NCBI GenBank assembly: GCA_945866505.1
Contig: CAMBHH010000039.1
Location: 1 to 20,546, forward strand
DNA: 20,546 nucleotides
Direction: 5' to 3'
Origin: Flavobacterium psychrophilum
Lineage (GTDB): Bacteria; Bacteroidota; Bacteroidia; Flavobacteriales; Flavobacteriaceae
Below, piece by piece: positions 7,941-17,091 of this stretch. A program made the translations under genes and the position numbers. Below the pieces are notes generated by a model. It searched no databases and had not been told where the DNA came from. It saw only the letters and a list, made by a program, of their open reading frames with translations. The first letter of the stretch is position 1. Each line of letters starts with the position of its first letter.

Positions 7941-8753
7941 TTACCAACTTCCACCGGAACCACCACCAGAGAAACCTCCCCCACCAAAACCACCGCCGAA
8001 ACCTCCGCCGCCAGATGAACCTCCGCCAAATCCACCGGAACCTTCTCCAAATCCGCCTCCACGACCCAAACTACTCAGCAGAATTACATCCATTAAGCTT
8101 GGTCCACCACCAGAATTTCCAGAATTTCCACCACCTTTTTTGTTTTTGGAAGCAAGTACAAGCACGATGACAACTATAATTATTATCGGTAAAATGGGAA
8201 AATTTTTCCCTTTTGATTTTCTTTCTCCTTTGTATTTGCCTTTGAAAACATCAAAAAGCGCATCGGCACCTTTGTCTAAACCTCTGTAATAACTTCCGGC
8301 TTTAAATTCGGGAATAATAATGTTACGAGTAATTTCTCCACCAATTCCGGCGGTTAATTTGTCTTCCAGCCCATAACCAGGAGAGATCCAAATTTTTCTT
8401 TCGGCTTTCGCCAATAACAGGATAACTCCATTGTCATTTTCTTTACTTCCACCAATTCCCCAAGTTTGTCCCCATCTTGGAGTCAGAATCCCAATATCTT
8501 CGCCTTTCAGGCTTTCGATGGTTATAACAACAATTTGTGTTGAGGTTGAATCAGAATAGCGAACTAGTTTTTCTTCTAATTGGGTTTTTTCTTCAGCACT
8601 CAATACATTGGCATAATCGTAAACTGAAGTTTGGAAACTGGGTTTTTCGGGAATCGTATATTGTGCAAAAGCAGGCAAAAAATTGAATAGCGCAAATGCA
8701 ATAAGGATATTCAAAATTCCTTTGTACTTCGTAATTTGTACTTCGTAATTCAT
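7941..8753 (-). CDS. TPM-domain membrane protein with Gly-rich tail (YgcG-like)
   Basis: A 270-residue protein. A signal peptide covers about residues 13-30 (ILNILIAFALFNFLPAFA, then Q). The TPM domain (TLP18.3/Psb32/MOLO-1, formerly DUF477) spans about 40-165, with the usual VYDYANVLSAEEKTQLE opening, IVVITIESL and NGVILLLAKAERKIWISPGYGLE. One transmembrane segment follows at about 185-201 (ILPIIIIVVIVLVLA), then a Gly/Ser-rich tail of about 40 residues ending SGGSW, as in YgcG homologues. It is probably an inner-membrane or periplasmic protein; the family's biochemical role is unsettled. It starts 3 bases after the other TPM gene and belongs to the LemA-TPM-TPM set. The first 11 codons are made of a 14-bp tandem duplication, so the true start is uncertain; TTG at 8712-8714 is an alternative. 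Confidence 0.8.
   Translation of the reverse strand: MNYEVQITKYKGILNILIAFALFNFLPAFAQYTIPEKPSFQTSVYDYANVLSAEEKTQLEEKLVRYSDSTSTQIVVITIESLKGEDIGILTPRWGQTWGIGGSKENDNGVILLLAKAERKIWISPGYGLEDKLTAGIGGEITRNIIIPEFKAGSYYRGLDKGADALFDVFKGKYKGERKSKGKNFPILPIIIIVVIVLVLASKNKKGGGNSGNSGGGPSLMDVILLSSLGRGGGFGEGSGGFGGGSSGGGGFGGGFGGGGFSGGGSGGSW
8721..8748. repeat. 14-bp tandem duplication at the 5' end of the TPM gene
   Basis: The unit TTTGTACTTCGTAA occurs twice back to back (8721-8734 and 8735-8748) and is followed by a related TTCATAATTT. It lies just inside the chosen start codon at 8751-8753. Because 14 is not a multiple of three, the duplication decides which frame the ATG reads. Confidence 0.8.
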
Positions 8754-8756
8754 AAT

Positions 8757-9194
8757 TTATCCTTTTGATATTTCGTTTGATAATTCATTCGTGTCACCTT
8801 CTTGATATGGAAAGTATTTTTTCAATTGGTCACCAGCTCTTGTAATGCCGTCGATTAAACCTTGCTTGAAGTTGCCAGTTTTAAATTGAGCAGCCATAAC
8901 ATCTTTGGTACAATCCCAAAAATCGGCAGGAACTAATTCATTGATGCCTTTATCTCCACAAATTACAAAATTATGGTCCTTTACAGCCAGGTAAATCAAA
9001 ACTCCGTTTTTGAGTTCGGTTGCATCCATTCCCAATTCGTGAAAAACTTCCAAAGCCCTGTCATAAGGAACTTTGGAAGTTGTTTTTTCTATGTGAACTC
9101 TAATCTCGCCAGAAGTTTCTTTTTCCGCCATGCGAATAGCTTCAACAATTGCTTGTTCTTCTTCTTTGGTTAAAAAATCTTCAACTTTTGACAT
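8757..9194 (-). CDS. TPM-domain protein (soluble)
   Basis: A 145-residue TPM-domain protein without signal peptide or membrane segment. Visible family features are KEEEQAIVEAIRMAEKETSG, GEIRVHIE, NGVLIYLAVKDHNFVICGDKGINE and a C-terminal helix ITRAGDQLKKYFP. The start at 9192-9194 (MSKVEDFLT) is chosen because the frame further upstream to 9254 translates only intergenic low-complexity repeat. It lies 3 bases from the start of the Gly-rich TPM protein and after lemA. LemA with two TPM proteins is a recurring set in Bacteroidota, probably with an envelope function; the exact role is unknown. Confidence 0.8.
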   Translation of the reverse strand: MSKVEDFLTKEEEQAIVEAIRMAEKETSGEIRVHIEKTTSKVPYDRALEVFHELGMDATELKNGVLIYLAVKDHNFVICGDKGINELVPADFWDCTKDVMAAQFKTGNFKQGLIDGITRAGDQLKKYFPYQEGDTNELSNEISKG

Positions 9195-9196
9195 AA

Positions 9197-9284
9197 AATA
9201 AATTTTTGAATGAAGATTAACGATTTTTGATTTTTGAAGTTTGAAATTCTGCAATCAAAAATCGTTAATCGAAAATCTGAAATC
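9197..9284. repeat. Low-complexity AGATT/AATCG intergenic repeat
   Basis: The gap between the lemA stop and the 145-residue TPM gene is filled by short near-identical words in both orientations (AAAATCGTTAATC, GATTTTTGATTTTTG, CAAAAATCGTTAATCGAAAATCTGAAATC). The same kind of text recurs at 10266-10334, 20150-20240 and 20331-20400. The inverted words can pair into hairpins. Confidence 0.65.
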
Positions 9285-9288
9285 GTTT

Positions 9289-9876
9289 TTAGAATTTTAC
9301 TTCAACTGGTTTTTCAGCACCTTCAACAGCTTTGAAATATGGTTTTTCTTTGTATTTTCCTAAAAAGATGCTTTGTGGCATTGCCAACACGTACCCATTG
9401 TAATCTTGAACCGATTCGTTAAAACGAGTTCTTGCTGTAAGAATTTGATTTTCTGTACTGGCCAATTCGTCCTGCAATTTCAAGAAGTTTTCATTGGCCT
9501 TCAACTCAGGATAACGTTCAACAGATACCAATAACTTTGACAAAGAACTGCTAACTCCGCTTTGAGCTGAATTGAATGCCGCTAATTGTTCTGGAGTTAC
9601 ATTGGCAGGATCAACTGTTACAGAAGTAGCTTTTGCTCTGGCTTCAATTACTGCTGTCAAAGTGCTTTTTTCGAAATCAGCAGCTCCTTTTACAGTATTT
9701 ACTAAGTTACCGATAAGGTCATTTCGTCTTTGGTAAGCTGTGTTTACATTTCCCAATTCTTTATTTACAGCTTGGTCTTTTTGCAAGCCTGTGTTCATTA
9801 TTCCCATTACCCAAAAAGCAATAACTAGTATCAATCCAATTCCAATAATCCAAGGTAAAAATTTTTTAAAATCCAT
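9289..9876 (-). CDS. LemA family protein
   Basis: A 195-residue LemA protein: one N-terminal membrane anchor (residues about 9-28, WIIGIGLILVIAFWVMGIM), then a long helical domain with the family features VNTAYQRRNDLIGNLVNTVKG, EARAKATSV, LLVSVERYPELKANENFLKLQDELASTENQI and RTRFNESVQDYN. Length and domain order are normal. The function of LemA is not firmly known; it is thought to act at the inner membrane with most of the protein outside. Here it is followed by two TPM proteins and preceded by a MerR-like regulator, on the same strand. Confidence 0.93.
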   Translation of the reverse strand: MDFKKFLPWIIGIGLILVIAFWVMGIMNTGLQKDQAVNKELGNVNTAYQRRNDLIGNLVNTVKGAADFEKSTLTAVIEARAKATSVTVDPANVTPEQLAAFNSAQSGVSSSLSKLLVSVERYPELKANENFLKLQDELASTENQILTARTRFNESVQDYNGYVLAMPQSIFLGKYKEKPYFKAVEGAEKPVEVKF

Positions 9877-9920
9877 TTTTGTTTAATTTAAAGTTTAGTA
9901 TTTATTTTCTGTTTTAATTT

Positions 9921-10253
9921 TTAAATTTCATTCTTAATATTCGTTAACTGCACTTTTATAGCTTCGAGTTTACTGATGATGTCATATTTGTCCAAAGTTT
10001 TCTTTTGTCCTTCTTTCAAATGAGTTCTGGCACCTTCGAGTGTAAAACCCCGTTCTTTAACCAAATGATAAATCAGCTGTAGATTTTTAACATCTTCGGG
10101 AGTAAACATTCGATTTCCTTTTGCATTTTTCTTGGGTTTGAGAATGTCAAATTCACTATCCCAAAAGCGAATTAGTGATGCATTGACTTCAAAAGCCGTG
10201 GCTACTTCGCCAATACTGTAATATCTTTTTTCTTTAGATAACTCTATATGCAT
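9921..10253 (-). CDS. MerR-family transcriptional regulator
   Basis: A 110-residue regulator. Residues about 10-75 form a MerR-type winged helix-turn-helix (YYSIGEVATAFEVNASLIRFWDSEF, GNRMFTPEDVKNLQLIYHLVKERGFTLEGA), followed by a short coiled-coil tail (ISKLEAIKVQLTNIKNEI) that would dimerise. There is no long effector-binding domain, so an inducer is not predicted. The start at 10251-10253 (MHIELSKEK) is chosen because the longer frame to 10376 translates the AGATT repeat and overlaps the M23 gene. It sits between the M23 peptidase and lemA and may belong to their transcript. A role in controlling the lemA set is suggested by position only. Confidence 0.85.
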   Translation of the reverse strand: MHIELSKEKRYYSIGEVATAFEVNASLIRFWDSEFDILKPKKNAKGNRMFTPEDVKNLQLIYHLVKERGFTLEGARTHLKEGQKKTLDKYDIISKLEAIKVQLTNIKNEI

Positions 10254-10265
10254 ATTTTTATTATT

Positions 10266-10334
10266 ATGTCTCTTTTTGAAATCTGCAACCTGAAATCTGC
10301 AACCTGAAATCTGCAATCTAAAATCATTAATCAA
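10266..10334. repeat. AGATTTCAGGTTGC repeat tract
   Basis: On the minus strand the unit GCAGATTTCAGGTT recurs two to three times in a row, preceded by GATTTTAGATT. It fills the gap between the M23 peptidase stop (10327) and the MerR start (10253) and slightly enters the peptidase's last codons. It belongs to the same family as the tracts at 9197, 20150 and 20331. Confidence 0.7.
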
Positions 10335-11304
10335 ATGATTGATTTTCCTGATTCGCTGCTTGCGCAATAGCAACATATTCCACCGCCGAAATATTGCCGT
10401 AATAAAAATTCAATGGATTTACGACTTTTCCATTTTTGTGTACTTCATAATGTAAATGTGGCCCTTCTGATCTTCCTGTGCTTCCTATATAACCTATTAT
10501 GTCGCCACGTTTAATACGTTGTCCCGATCTGCATTTGTACTTGCTAAGATGTGCATATAATGTTTCATATCCAAAACCGTGTCTAATTACAATATGATTT
10601 CCAAATCCCGAAGCCGTATTATCGGCTCTTTCCACCACGCCGTCTCCTGTTGCAAAAATTGGAGTCCCGGTTTTAGCAGTAAAATCCATTCCTTCGTGCA
10701 TTTTTCTGGCCTTTGTAAATGGATCTGTTCGATACCCAAAACCAGAAACCATGCTTTTTAAATTCTCGTTTCTCACAGGCTGAATCGCCGGAATTGCAGC
10801 TAATAATTTGCCTTTGGCCTTAGCCATTTTCAAAATATCGTCCAATGATTTCGACTGAATAGCCAATTCTTTTTGAAGAACGTCAATCCTTTTTGTAGTA
10901 TTGATAACCAACTGCGAATTATTATAACCCTCTAAAGCTGTATAACGATTAATGTCTTTATAACCTGATTTTCGTTCCTCTTCTGGAATTTCCGAAGCAT
11001 TAAAATAGACTCTGTATAAATTATTATCTCGTTCTTCTATCAAATCAATCACGGTGGCCACTTCGTCCATTTTTTTGTTCAAAATGGCATATCGCAGTTT
11101 TAAATTCTCAATTTCTCGTGCTTGTAACCTGTTTTTTGGGGTTTCAAAATAGGGTGTATTTAATAAAACCACGAAACTTAAAAAACCAAACAATGCCGAA
11201 GCCACCAAAAACAATACAACAACGCCAATTTTCTTTCTGGTTTTTGTTATTATTTTTCTATAGGCTAGATTTTCGGAATCGTAATAATATTTTACTTTCG
11301 CCAT
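10327..11304 (-). CDS. M23 family metallopeptidase (LytM/NlpD-like), membrane-anchored
   Basis: A 325-residue peptidoglycan hydrolase or hydrolase activator. A basic N-terminus is followed by one transmembrane segment (about 27-49), then a helical coiled-coil-like region (about 55-165) and the M23 domain (about 185-300). The zinc ligands H203 and D207 (MHEGMDF) and H285 (GPHLHYE), and the active-site H252 (LYAHLS) and H283, are all present, so catalytic activity is expected. It would act in the periplasm on peptide crosslinks of the cell wall. A well-formed promoter (TTG-N18-TAAATTTG) lies about 50 bases upstream. It heads a minus-strand run with MerR, lemA and the TPM genes and is divergent from alaS. 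Confidence 0.92.
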   Translation of the reverse strand: MAKVKYYYDSENLAYRKIITKTRKKIGVVVLFLVASALFGFLSFVVLLNTPYFETPKNRLQAREIENLKLRYAILNKKMDEVATVIDLIEERDNNLYRVYFNASEIPEEERKSGYKDINRYTALEGYNNSQLVINTTKRIDVLQKELAIQSKSLDDILKMAKAKGKLLAAIPAIQPVRNENLKSMVSGFGYRTDPFTKARKMHEGMDFTAKTGTPIFATGDGVVERADNTASGFGNHIVIRHGFGYETLYAHLSKYKCRSGQRIKRGDIIGYIGSTGRSEGPHLHYEVHKNGKVVNPLNFYYGNISAVEYVAIAQAANQENQSFD

Positions 11305-11350
11305 ATTTTAAAATACCCTATTTTTGCACATCGAAAAAAGGTTAGTCGAA

Positions 11351-11379
11351 CAAATTTAGTAAATGTTTCATTTGTTCAA
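11351..11379 (-). promoter_or_regulatory. Flavobacterial promoter of the M23 peptidase gene
   Basis: On the minus strand, TTG (11377-11379) is followed after 18 bases by TAAATTTG (11351-11358), a full match to the TTG-N17/23-TAnnTTTG consensus. It predicts a leader of about 40 bases to the ATG at 11304. Confidence 0.7.
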
Positions 11380-11480
11380 TCCTTTTTTCAATAATAAATA
11401 TTTTAATGTGCCTTTTCCAGCTATTCGTTTCAAACAAGGTTCACTGAACTCAAATTAAAATGAAAGTAGTGTGAAGTAAT

Positions 11481-11509
11481 CTTTTCTTTTTTAAATGAAA
11501 AAAGAAAAG
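11481..11509. repeat. 12-bp perfect inverted repeat upstream of alaS
   Basis: CTTTTCTTTTTT (11481-11492) and AAAAAAGAAAAG (11498-11509) flank a 5-base loop. An outer pair TGAAAGT (11461-11467) and ACTTTCA (11511-11517) extends the fold across a 13-base one-sided bulge. Neither strand has a long T tail, so it is not an ordinary terminator. Confidence 0.7.
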
Positions 11510-11626
11510 GACTTTCACTTTTATCTGGGGCAAAAAAAATTGAAAGATTAAATGATTTAAAGATTGATAAATTCAATTCCAGTAAATCTTTAAATCTTTA
11601 AATTTTTAAATTTTTAAATCAAAATA

Positions 11627-14257
11627 ATGAAATCACAAGACGTACGTAAACAATTTCTAGATTTTTTCGAAAGCAAAGGACACTTAATCGTTCCTTCAGC
11701 GCCAATAGTTCTCAAAAACGACCCAACCCTGATGTTCAACAATTCAGGAATGGCGCAGTTCAAAGAATATTTTTTGGGTAACGCCACACCGAAAAGCAAA
11801 AGAATTGCTGATACTCAAAAATGCCTTCGCGTTTCGGGAAAACACAACGATTTAGAGGAAGTAGGAATTGATACCTACCACCATACGATGTTCGAAATGT
11901 TGGGCAACTGGTCTTTTGGCGATTATTTCAAAAAAGAAGCCATCAACTGGGCGTGGGAATTGTTGACAGAAGTCTATAAAATACCAAAAGACATTCTTTA
12001 CGTTTCGGTTTTTGAAGGAAATCCAGCAGAAAATGTGCCTTTCGACCAAGAAGCTTATGATATTTGGAAAACCTTGATCGATGAAGATCGCATTATTCTT
12101 GGAAATAAAAAAGACAACTTCTGGGAAATGGGTGACCAGGGACCTTGCGGGCCGTGTTCTGAAATTCATGTCGACATTCGTTCTGCTGACGAAAAAGCCT
12201 TGGTTTCAGGAAAATCTTTGGTCAACAATGACCATCCACACGTTGTTGAGATTTGGAATAACGTATTTATGGAATTCAACCGTAAAGCCGATGGTTCTTT
12301 AGAAAAACTGCCAGCACAACATGTCGATACCGGAATGGGATTCGAGAGACTTTGTATGGTTTTGCAAGGCGTTCAATCGAATTATGACACGGATGTTTTT
12401 ACACCGCTTATAAGAGAAATCGAATTAATTACAGGAGCAAAATACACCATTAAAGCATCAAACGAAGAAGAAGATAAAGTAAACATTGCCATTCGTGTTA
12501 TTGCAGATCACGTCCGTGCTGTGGCTTTCTCGATTGTTGACGGTCAATTACCTTCAAATACTGGAGCTGGTTATGTGATTCGTAGAATTTTGCGTCGTGC
12601 AATTCGCTATGGCTTCACCTTTTTGGGAACAAAAGAACCTTTTATTTATAAATTGGTCGAAACCTTGAGTAGCCAAATGGGCGGTTCTTTCCCTGAAATA
12701 AAATCACAAAAAACACTTTGTACCAACGTAATTCGCGAAGAAGAAAATTCTTTTTTAAGAACATTAGATCAAGGATTGATTTTGTTGGAAAATATCATTT
12801 CCAATTCAAAAGATACTGTTATTTCAGGAAAGAAAGCTTTCGAACTGTTTGATACTTATGGGTTCCCAATTGATTTAACAGCTTTGATTTTGTCTGAAAA
12901 AGGATTGAGTCTTGACGAAGCTGCTTTTGAATCGGAATTGCAAAAACAAAAGGAGCGTTCTCGTGCAGCTTCTAAAGTGAAGGCTGGAGATTGGCAGATT
13001 CTATTAGATGACGAAGAGCAAGAATTTATTGGCTATGATTATATTGAAGCAAGAGTGAAAATTACCCGTTATAGAAAGGTGGAAAGTGTAAAAGACGGTG
13101 AAATTTACCAATTGGTTTTCAATATGACCCCTTTTTATCCAGAAGGTGGAGGTCAAGTTGGGGATGTTGGGGTTCTTGAAACGGCTAACGGGAATGTTAT
13201 TTATATTTTAGATACCAAAAAGGAAAACAACCAAATCATTCATTTCACGAAAGAGTTGCCAGCTAATTTGACTGAGATTTTTAAAGTTATTGTTGGTCCA
13301 GATCTTAGAAAAAAATCGGCTGCGAATCATTCCGCCACACATTTAATGCATCAAGCGTTGCGAAGTATTTTGGGAACACACGTGGAGCAAAAAGGATCTT
13401 TGGTTAATTCTAGAAATTTACGTTTCGATTTCTCACATTTCGCTAAAATGGCAGCCGATGAATTGAGTCAAGTGGAGGATTTTGTAAATGCAAGAATCCA
13501 AGAGCAATTGCCTTTAATCGAAAGAAGAAATATTCCAATTCAACAAGCTTTAGACGAGGGAGCAATGGCATTGTTTGGAGAAAAATATGGAGATACCGTT
13601 CGCGCCATCAAATTTGGTGAAAGTATGGAATTGTGTGGTGGAATACATGTAAACAATACTGCCGAAATTTGGCATTTTAAAATTATTTCAGAAGGAGCGG
13701 TTGCAGCGGGAATTCGTCGTATCGAGGCCATTACAAGCGATGCTGTGAAATCTTATTTTGAAACTCTGGAAAATATTTTAGCGGAGGTTAAAGCTGTATT
13801 GAAAAACCCACAAGATGTTGTCAAATCAGTTCATTCATTACAAGATGAAAATGCAAAACTCAAAAAACAATTGGAAGTTTTATTGAAAGATAAGGCCAAG
13901 AATATGAAAGGCGAGTTAGCACAAGAATTGCAAGAAGTAAACGGAATCCAATTCTTGGCAAAACAAGTGGATTTGAGTCCAGAAGGTGCGAAGGATTTGG
14001 CCTATGAATTGGGAACTTTAGGTAAGAATATCTTCTTGGTTTTGGCTACAGCCGAAGAAGGGAAACCATTATTAAGTTGTTATATTTCTAAAGAATTAGT
14101 TGTCGAAAAAAATCTAAACGCTGGAACAGTTGTTCGTGAATTAGGGAAATACATACAAGGTGGTGGTGGTGGTCAGCCATTTTTTGCAACCGCTGGCGGG
14201 AAAAAAGTAGAAGGAATTCCCGAAGCTTTGTTGAAAGCGATTGATTTTGTAAAATAA
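11627..14257 (+). CDS. alaS: Alanyl-tRNA synthetase
   Basis: An 876-residue class II synthetase that charges tRNA-Ala in the cytoplasm, of normal length for the family. The catalytic core is at the N-terminus ([56 protein letters not shown] motif, [11 protein letters not shown]). The editing domain carries the four zinc ligands H568 and H572 (HSATH) and C670 and H674 (CGGIH). The C-terminal domain ends with a run of five Gly ([11 protein letters not shown]) and GGKKVEGIP, as usual for AlaRS. The start at ATG 11627 ([14 protein letters not shown]) matches the normal family start. No Shine-Dalgarno sequence is present, as expected in this phylum. Confidence 0.98.
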   Translation: MKSQDVRKQFLDFFESKGHLIVPSAPIVLKNDPTLMFNNSGMAQFKEYFLGNATPKSKRIADTQKCLRVSGKHNDLEEVGIDTYHHTMFEMLGNWSFGDYFKKEAINWAWELLTEVYKIPKDILYVSVFEGNPAENVPFDQEAYDIWKTLIDEDRIILGNKKDNFWEMGDQGPCGPCSEIHVDIRSADEKALVSGKSLVNNDHPHVVEIWNNVFMEFNRKADGSLEKLPAQHVDTGMGFERLCMVLQGVQSNYDTDVFTPLIREIELITGAKYTIKASNEEEDKVNIAIRVIADHVRAVAFSIVDGQLPSNTGAGYVIRRILRRAIRYGFTFLGTKEPFIYKLVETLSSQMGGSFPEIKSQKTLCTNVIREEENSFLRTLDQGLILLENIISNSKDTVISGKKAFELFDTYGFPIDLTALILSEKGLSLDEAAFESELQKQKERSRAASKVKAGDWQILLDDEEQEFIGYDYIEARVKITRYRKVESVKDGEIYQLVFNMTPFYPEGGGQVGDVGVLETANGNVIYILDTKKENNQIIHFTKELPANLTEIFKVIVGPDLRKKSAANHSATHLMHQALRSILGTHVEQKGSLVNSRNLRFDFSHFAKMAADELSQVEDFVNARIQEQLPLIERRNIPIQQALDEGAMALFGEKYGDTVRAIKFGESMELCGGIHVNNTAEIWHFKIISEGAVAAGIRRIEAITSDAVKSYFETLENILAEVKAVLKNPQDVVKSVHSLQDENAKLKKQLEVLLKDKAKNMKGELAQELQEVNGIQFLAKQVDLSPEGAKDLAYELGTLGKNIFLVLATAEEGKPLLSCYISKELVVEKNLNAGTVVRELGKYIQGGGGGQPFFATAGGKKVEGIPEALLKAIDFVK

Positions 14258-14278
14258 AAGTTTTGCTTTTATACTTTT

Positions 14279-14310
14279 AAACCCCAAAGTTTTTTAAAAC
14301 CTTGGGGTTT
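14279..14310. terminator. Bidirectional terminator between convergent alaS and prfC
   Basis: A 9-bp stem AAACCCCAA (14279-14287) and TTGGGGTTT (14302-14310) has short T/A-rich flanks on both sides. It lies 22 bases after the alaS stop and 14 before the prfC stop, so it can serve both genes. Confidence 0.75.
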
Positions 14311-14323
14311 CATTGATTAAAAT

Positions 14324-15913
14324 CTATTCAAATTCAGAAGTAAAAAACAACTTCACGTTGGGGTATTTACTTTGTGTCATTTGAATCGTAAAATCAGAAT
14401 CGGCAAGAAAAACCAATTGATTGTATTTATCGTGAGCTAAAAATTTCTGTTTTATTCTTCTAAATTCCTTGAATTCCTCGCTTTTTGGATCATTGGGTTT
14501 TACCCAGCATGCTTTGTGAACAGGAAAATTTTCATACGTACATTTGGCTCCATATTCGTGTTCCAATCGGTATTGAATTACCTCATATTGAAGCGCTCCA
14601 ACCGTTCCAATAATTTTTCTGTTATTCATTTCGAGTGTGAATAACTGAGCAACACCTTCGTCCATTAATTGGTCAACGCCCTTATCAAGCTGCTTGGCTT
14701 TCATAGGATCGGCATTGTTGATGTACCTAAAATGTTCTGGCGAGAAACTTGGAATTCCTTTGAAACTCATCATTTCGCCTTCGGTTAAGGTGTCACCAAT
14801 TTTAAAATTCCCGGTATCGTGTAAACCTACAATGTCGCCTGGATATGAAATATCAACGATTTCCTTCTTTTCTGCAAAAAACGCATTCGGACTTGAAAAT
14901 TTTAAATTCTTTTTTTGACGAACGTGGTAATACGGTTTGTTTCTTTCGAAAGTACCAGAAACAATTTTGATAAAAGCCAGACGATCACGGTGTTTGGGAT
15001 CCATATTGGCATGGATTTTAAATACAAAACCACTCATTTTTTCTTCTTTCGGGTCAACTAATCTCGTTTCGGAATCTTTGGCTCTTGGCGAAGGCGCAAT
15101 CTGTACAAAACAATCTAAAAGTTCACGAACACCAAAATTATTCAACGCCGAACCAAAAAATACGGGTTGTAGTTTTCCGTCTAAATAATCTTGACGATCA
15201 AATTTTGGATACACTTCATCAATTAATTCTAATTCTTCCCGCAGTCTATTTGCAGGTTTTTCGCCAATAATTTTCTCAAGCTCTGGACTTTTAACATCCT
15301 GAAAGGCAATAGTTTCTTCAATATTCTTGCGGCTATCACCACTAAATAAATTGATGTTTTCTTCCCAAAGATTATAAATTCCTTGAAAATCATAACCCAT
15401 TCCGATTGGAAAACTTAATGGTGTAACCGTCAGACCTAGCTTTTGTTCTACTTCGTCCATCAAGTCGAAAGCATCTTTTCCCTCACGGTCTAATTTGTTG
15501 ATAAAAACGATAATGGGAATATTTCTAAGTCGGCATACGGCAACTAATTTCTCGGTTTGTTCCTCCACACCTTTTGCAACGTCAATCACAACGATTACGC
15601 TATCGACCGCTGTTAAAGTTCTGAAAGTATCTTCAGCAAAATCTTTGTGCCCAGGAGTGTCGAGAATATTTATTTTTTTATCTTGATAATTAAATGCTAA
15701 AACCGAGGTCGAAACCGAAATACCTCTTTGGCGTTCAATTTCCATAAAGTCGCTAGTAGCACCTTTTTTTATTTTGTTGTTTTTTACCGCACCGGCTTCT
15801 TGAATTGCACCACCAAAAAGTAGTAGCTTTTCTGTCAATGTGGTTTTTCCTGCATCGGGATGCGAAATAATCCCAAATGTTCTTCTTCGCTGTATTTCTT
15901 CTAAAAAGCTCAT
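14324..15913 (-). CDS. prfC: Peptide chain release factor 3 (RF3)
   Basis: A 529-residue translational GTPase that recycles RF1/RF2 from the ribosome after peptide release. The GTPase motifs are all present: G1 SHPDAGKTT at 17-25, G2 RGISV at 63-67, G3 DTPGH at 85-89 and G4 NKLD at 139-142. The RF3-type region GVVKNNKIKKGATSDFMEIE-like precedes switch I, and the length and later domains fit RF3 rather than EF-G. The start at 15911-15913 (MSFLEEIQRRRTFGIISHPDAGKT) is the normal one. A textbook promoter lies immediately upstream, giving a very short leader. Confidence 0.97.
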   Translation of the reverse strand: MSFLEEIQRRRTFGIISHPDAGKTTLTEKLLLFGGAIQEAGAVKNNKIKKGATSDFMEIERQRGISVSTSVLAFNYQDKKINILDTPGHKDFAEDTFRTLTAVDSVIVVIDVAKGVEEQTEKLVAVCRLRNIPIIVFINKLDREGKDAFDLMDEVEQKLGLTVTPLSFPIGMGYDFQGIYNLWEENINLFSGDSRKNIEETIAFQDVKSPELEKIIGEKPANRLREELELIDEVYPKFDRQDYLDGKLQPVFFGSALNNFGVRELLDCFVQIAPSPRAKDSETRLVDPKEEKMSGFVFKIHANMDPKHRDRLAFIKIVSGTFERNKPYYHVRQKKNLKFSSPNAFFAEKKEIVDISYPGDIVGLHDTGNFKIGDTLTEGEMMSFKGIPSFSPEHFRYINNADPMKAKQLDKGVDQLMDEGVAQLFTLEMNNRKIIGTVGALQYEVIQYRLEHEYGAKCTYENFPVHKACWVKPNDPKSEEFKEFRRIKQKFLAHDKYNQLVFLADSDFTIQMTQSKYPNVKLFFTSEFE

Positions 15914-15931
15914 ATTTGTTTAAATAGTTTG

Positions 15932-15961
15932 CAAAAGTAGTATTTATAAATGCGAATTCAA
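15932..15961 (-). promoter_or_regulatory. Flavobacterial promoter of prfC
   Basis: On the minus strand TTG (15959-15961), 19 bases, then TACTTTTG (15932-15939): a full consensus match. The transcript would start about 12-15 bases before the ATG at 15913. The rest of the gap to 16188 holds no feature I can support beyond a 5-bp hairpin AGACT/AGTCT near 16167-16185. Confidence 0.75.
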
Positions 15962-16188
15962 AAAGCAAATATACCATCAGGTATAATAAGTCAATTTCAA
16001 AAAAAATGCAAATTGCTTTTTTATTAAAATAGTGAAACTAGTTCTATTCGCTAATGATCTATTATTTTGTATTCAAAATAGATTGAAATCTTTTTCAACA
16101 AATTTTGTAATTTTTGACATTATCTAGTATTGAAAGTAATAGATTATAAAATATTTCATATTTTTAGACTTTAAAAAATAGTCTTCTA

Positions 16189-17073
16189 ATGATTTTCAAA
16201 ACAGTAAATGCTTTTTTTAAGTTTTCTAGAGAACAACGAACAGGTGTTTTTTTATTGTTTTCTATCATTATCACGCTACAATTGGTTTATTTCTTTGTTG
16301 ATTTTAGTTCTTTTTCAAAAGATTCTCCTGAAAAAGAAAAGTGGCTTTCGCTTCAGTCGCAAATTGATTCATTGAAACAACAAAAGTTAGATTATGTTCC
16401 AAAGATTTATCCCTTCAATCCCAATTTTATTACTGATTACAAAGGGTACAAACTTGGAATGTCTGTTGCAGAAATTGACAGACTTCTGGCGTTTCGAAAA
16501 GAAAATAGATATGTAAACTCGCCCAAAGAATTTCAGGCGGTAACCAAAGTTTCGGATTCTTTGTTAGATGCTATTTCGCCTTATTTTAAATTTCCAGATT
16601 GGGTCAAAAATAAAAAAGAATTCAGCGAATATAAAAAATATCCCAAAACGGCTTTCTCCCAAAAAGAGAAAATGGTCGTCATCGACATTAACCAAGCGAC
16701 TCAAGAAGATTTAATTAAAATTTATGGAGTAGGTGAGGCAATTTCGATTCGGATTTTGAAATTCAAGGAAAGTCTTGGCGGTTTTGTTTCGATGGAACAA
16801 ATGAATGACATCTGGGGATTATCGCCTGAGGTTATCGAAAATTTGAACACTCACTTCAAGGTTGGTGCTCCTCCGAAGCTTAAAAAAATTGATATTAACA
16901 ATGCATCTATCAAAGAACTTTCAGACTTTCCGTATTTTAAATATCCCATTTCTAAAAACATTGTTACTTTTCGAAGTATGAATGGTGATATCAAAAATAG
17001 TGAAGATTTAACAAAAATTAAAGGAATGTCTATTGATAAGGCAAAAATTATAGTCCTATATTTGGACTTTTAA
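16189..17073 (+). CDS. Helix-hairpin-helix domain protein, membrane-anchored (ComEA-like repeats)
   Basis: A 294-residue protein with an N-terminal membrane segment (about 18-38, TGVFLLFSIIITLQLVYFFV) and three ComEA-type helix-hairpin-helix units outside or inside the membrane: about 75-135, about 165-224 (IDINQATQEDLIKIYGVGEAISIRILKFKE) and about 233-294 (IDINNASIKELSDFPYFKYPISKNIVTFR). Such units bind DNA without sequence preference. In competence systems ComEA takes up DNA at the membrane, but this triple-unit type is widespread in Bacteroidota with no settled role. The third unit has the GVG turn replaced by FKY, so its DNA contact may be weak. It is followed after 18 bases by an acyl-CoA dehydrogenase, probably on one transcript, with no obvious functional link. 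Confidence 0.8.
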   Translation: MIFKTVNAFFKFSREQRTGVFLLFSIIITLQLVYFFVDFSSFSKDSPEKEKWLSLQSQIDSLKQQKLDYVPKIYPFNPNFITDYKGYKLGMSVAEIDRLLAFRKENRYVNSPKEFQAVTKVSDSLLDAISPYFKFPDWVKNKKEFSEYKKYPKTAFSQKEKMVVIDINQATQEDLIKIYGVGEAISIRILKFKESLGGFVSMEQMNDIWGLSPEVIENLNTHFKVGAPPKLKKIDINNASIKELSDFPYFKYPISKNIVTFRSMNGDIKNSEDLTKIKGMSIDKAKIIVLYLDF

Positions 17074-17091
17074 AAATCTTAGCCCTTTACA

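Larger units (their letters stand above)
11305..11626. other. Divergent intergenic region between the M23 gene and alaS
   Basis: The 322 bases hold the M23 promoter (11351-11379), a 12-bp inverted repeat at 11481-11509, and an AT-rich run of ATTTAAAGATT words just before alaS (11540-11621). For alaS the only TAnnTTTG match on the plus strand is TATTTTTG at 11319-11326, without a TTG at -33, so its promoter is not clear. No coding frame is seen. Confidence 0.6.

Noticed and set aside
7861..8289. Proline-rich plus-strand frame (142 residues)
   Set aside because: It is the complement of the Gly-rich tail and membrane segment of the TPM protein; Gly codons read as Pro on the other strand.
10254..10376. 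Longer N-terminus for the MerR-like regulator
   Set aside because: The extra residues translate the AGATT repeat tract and overlap the M23 peptidase end; the family start is at 10253.
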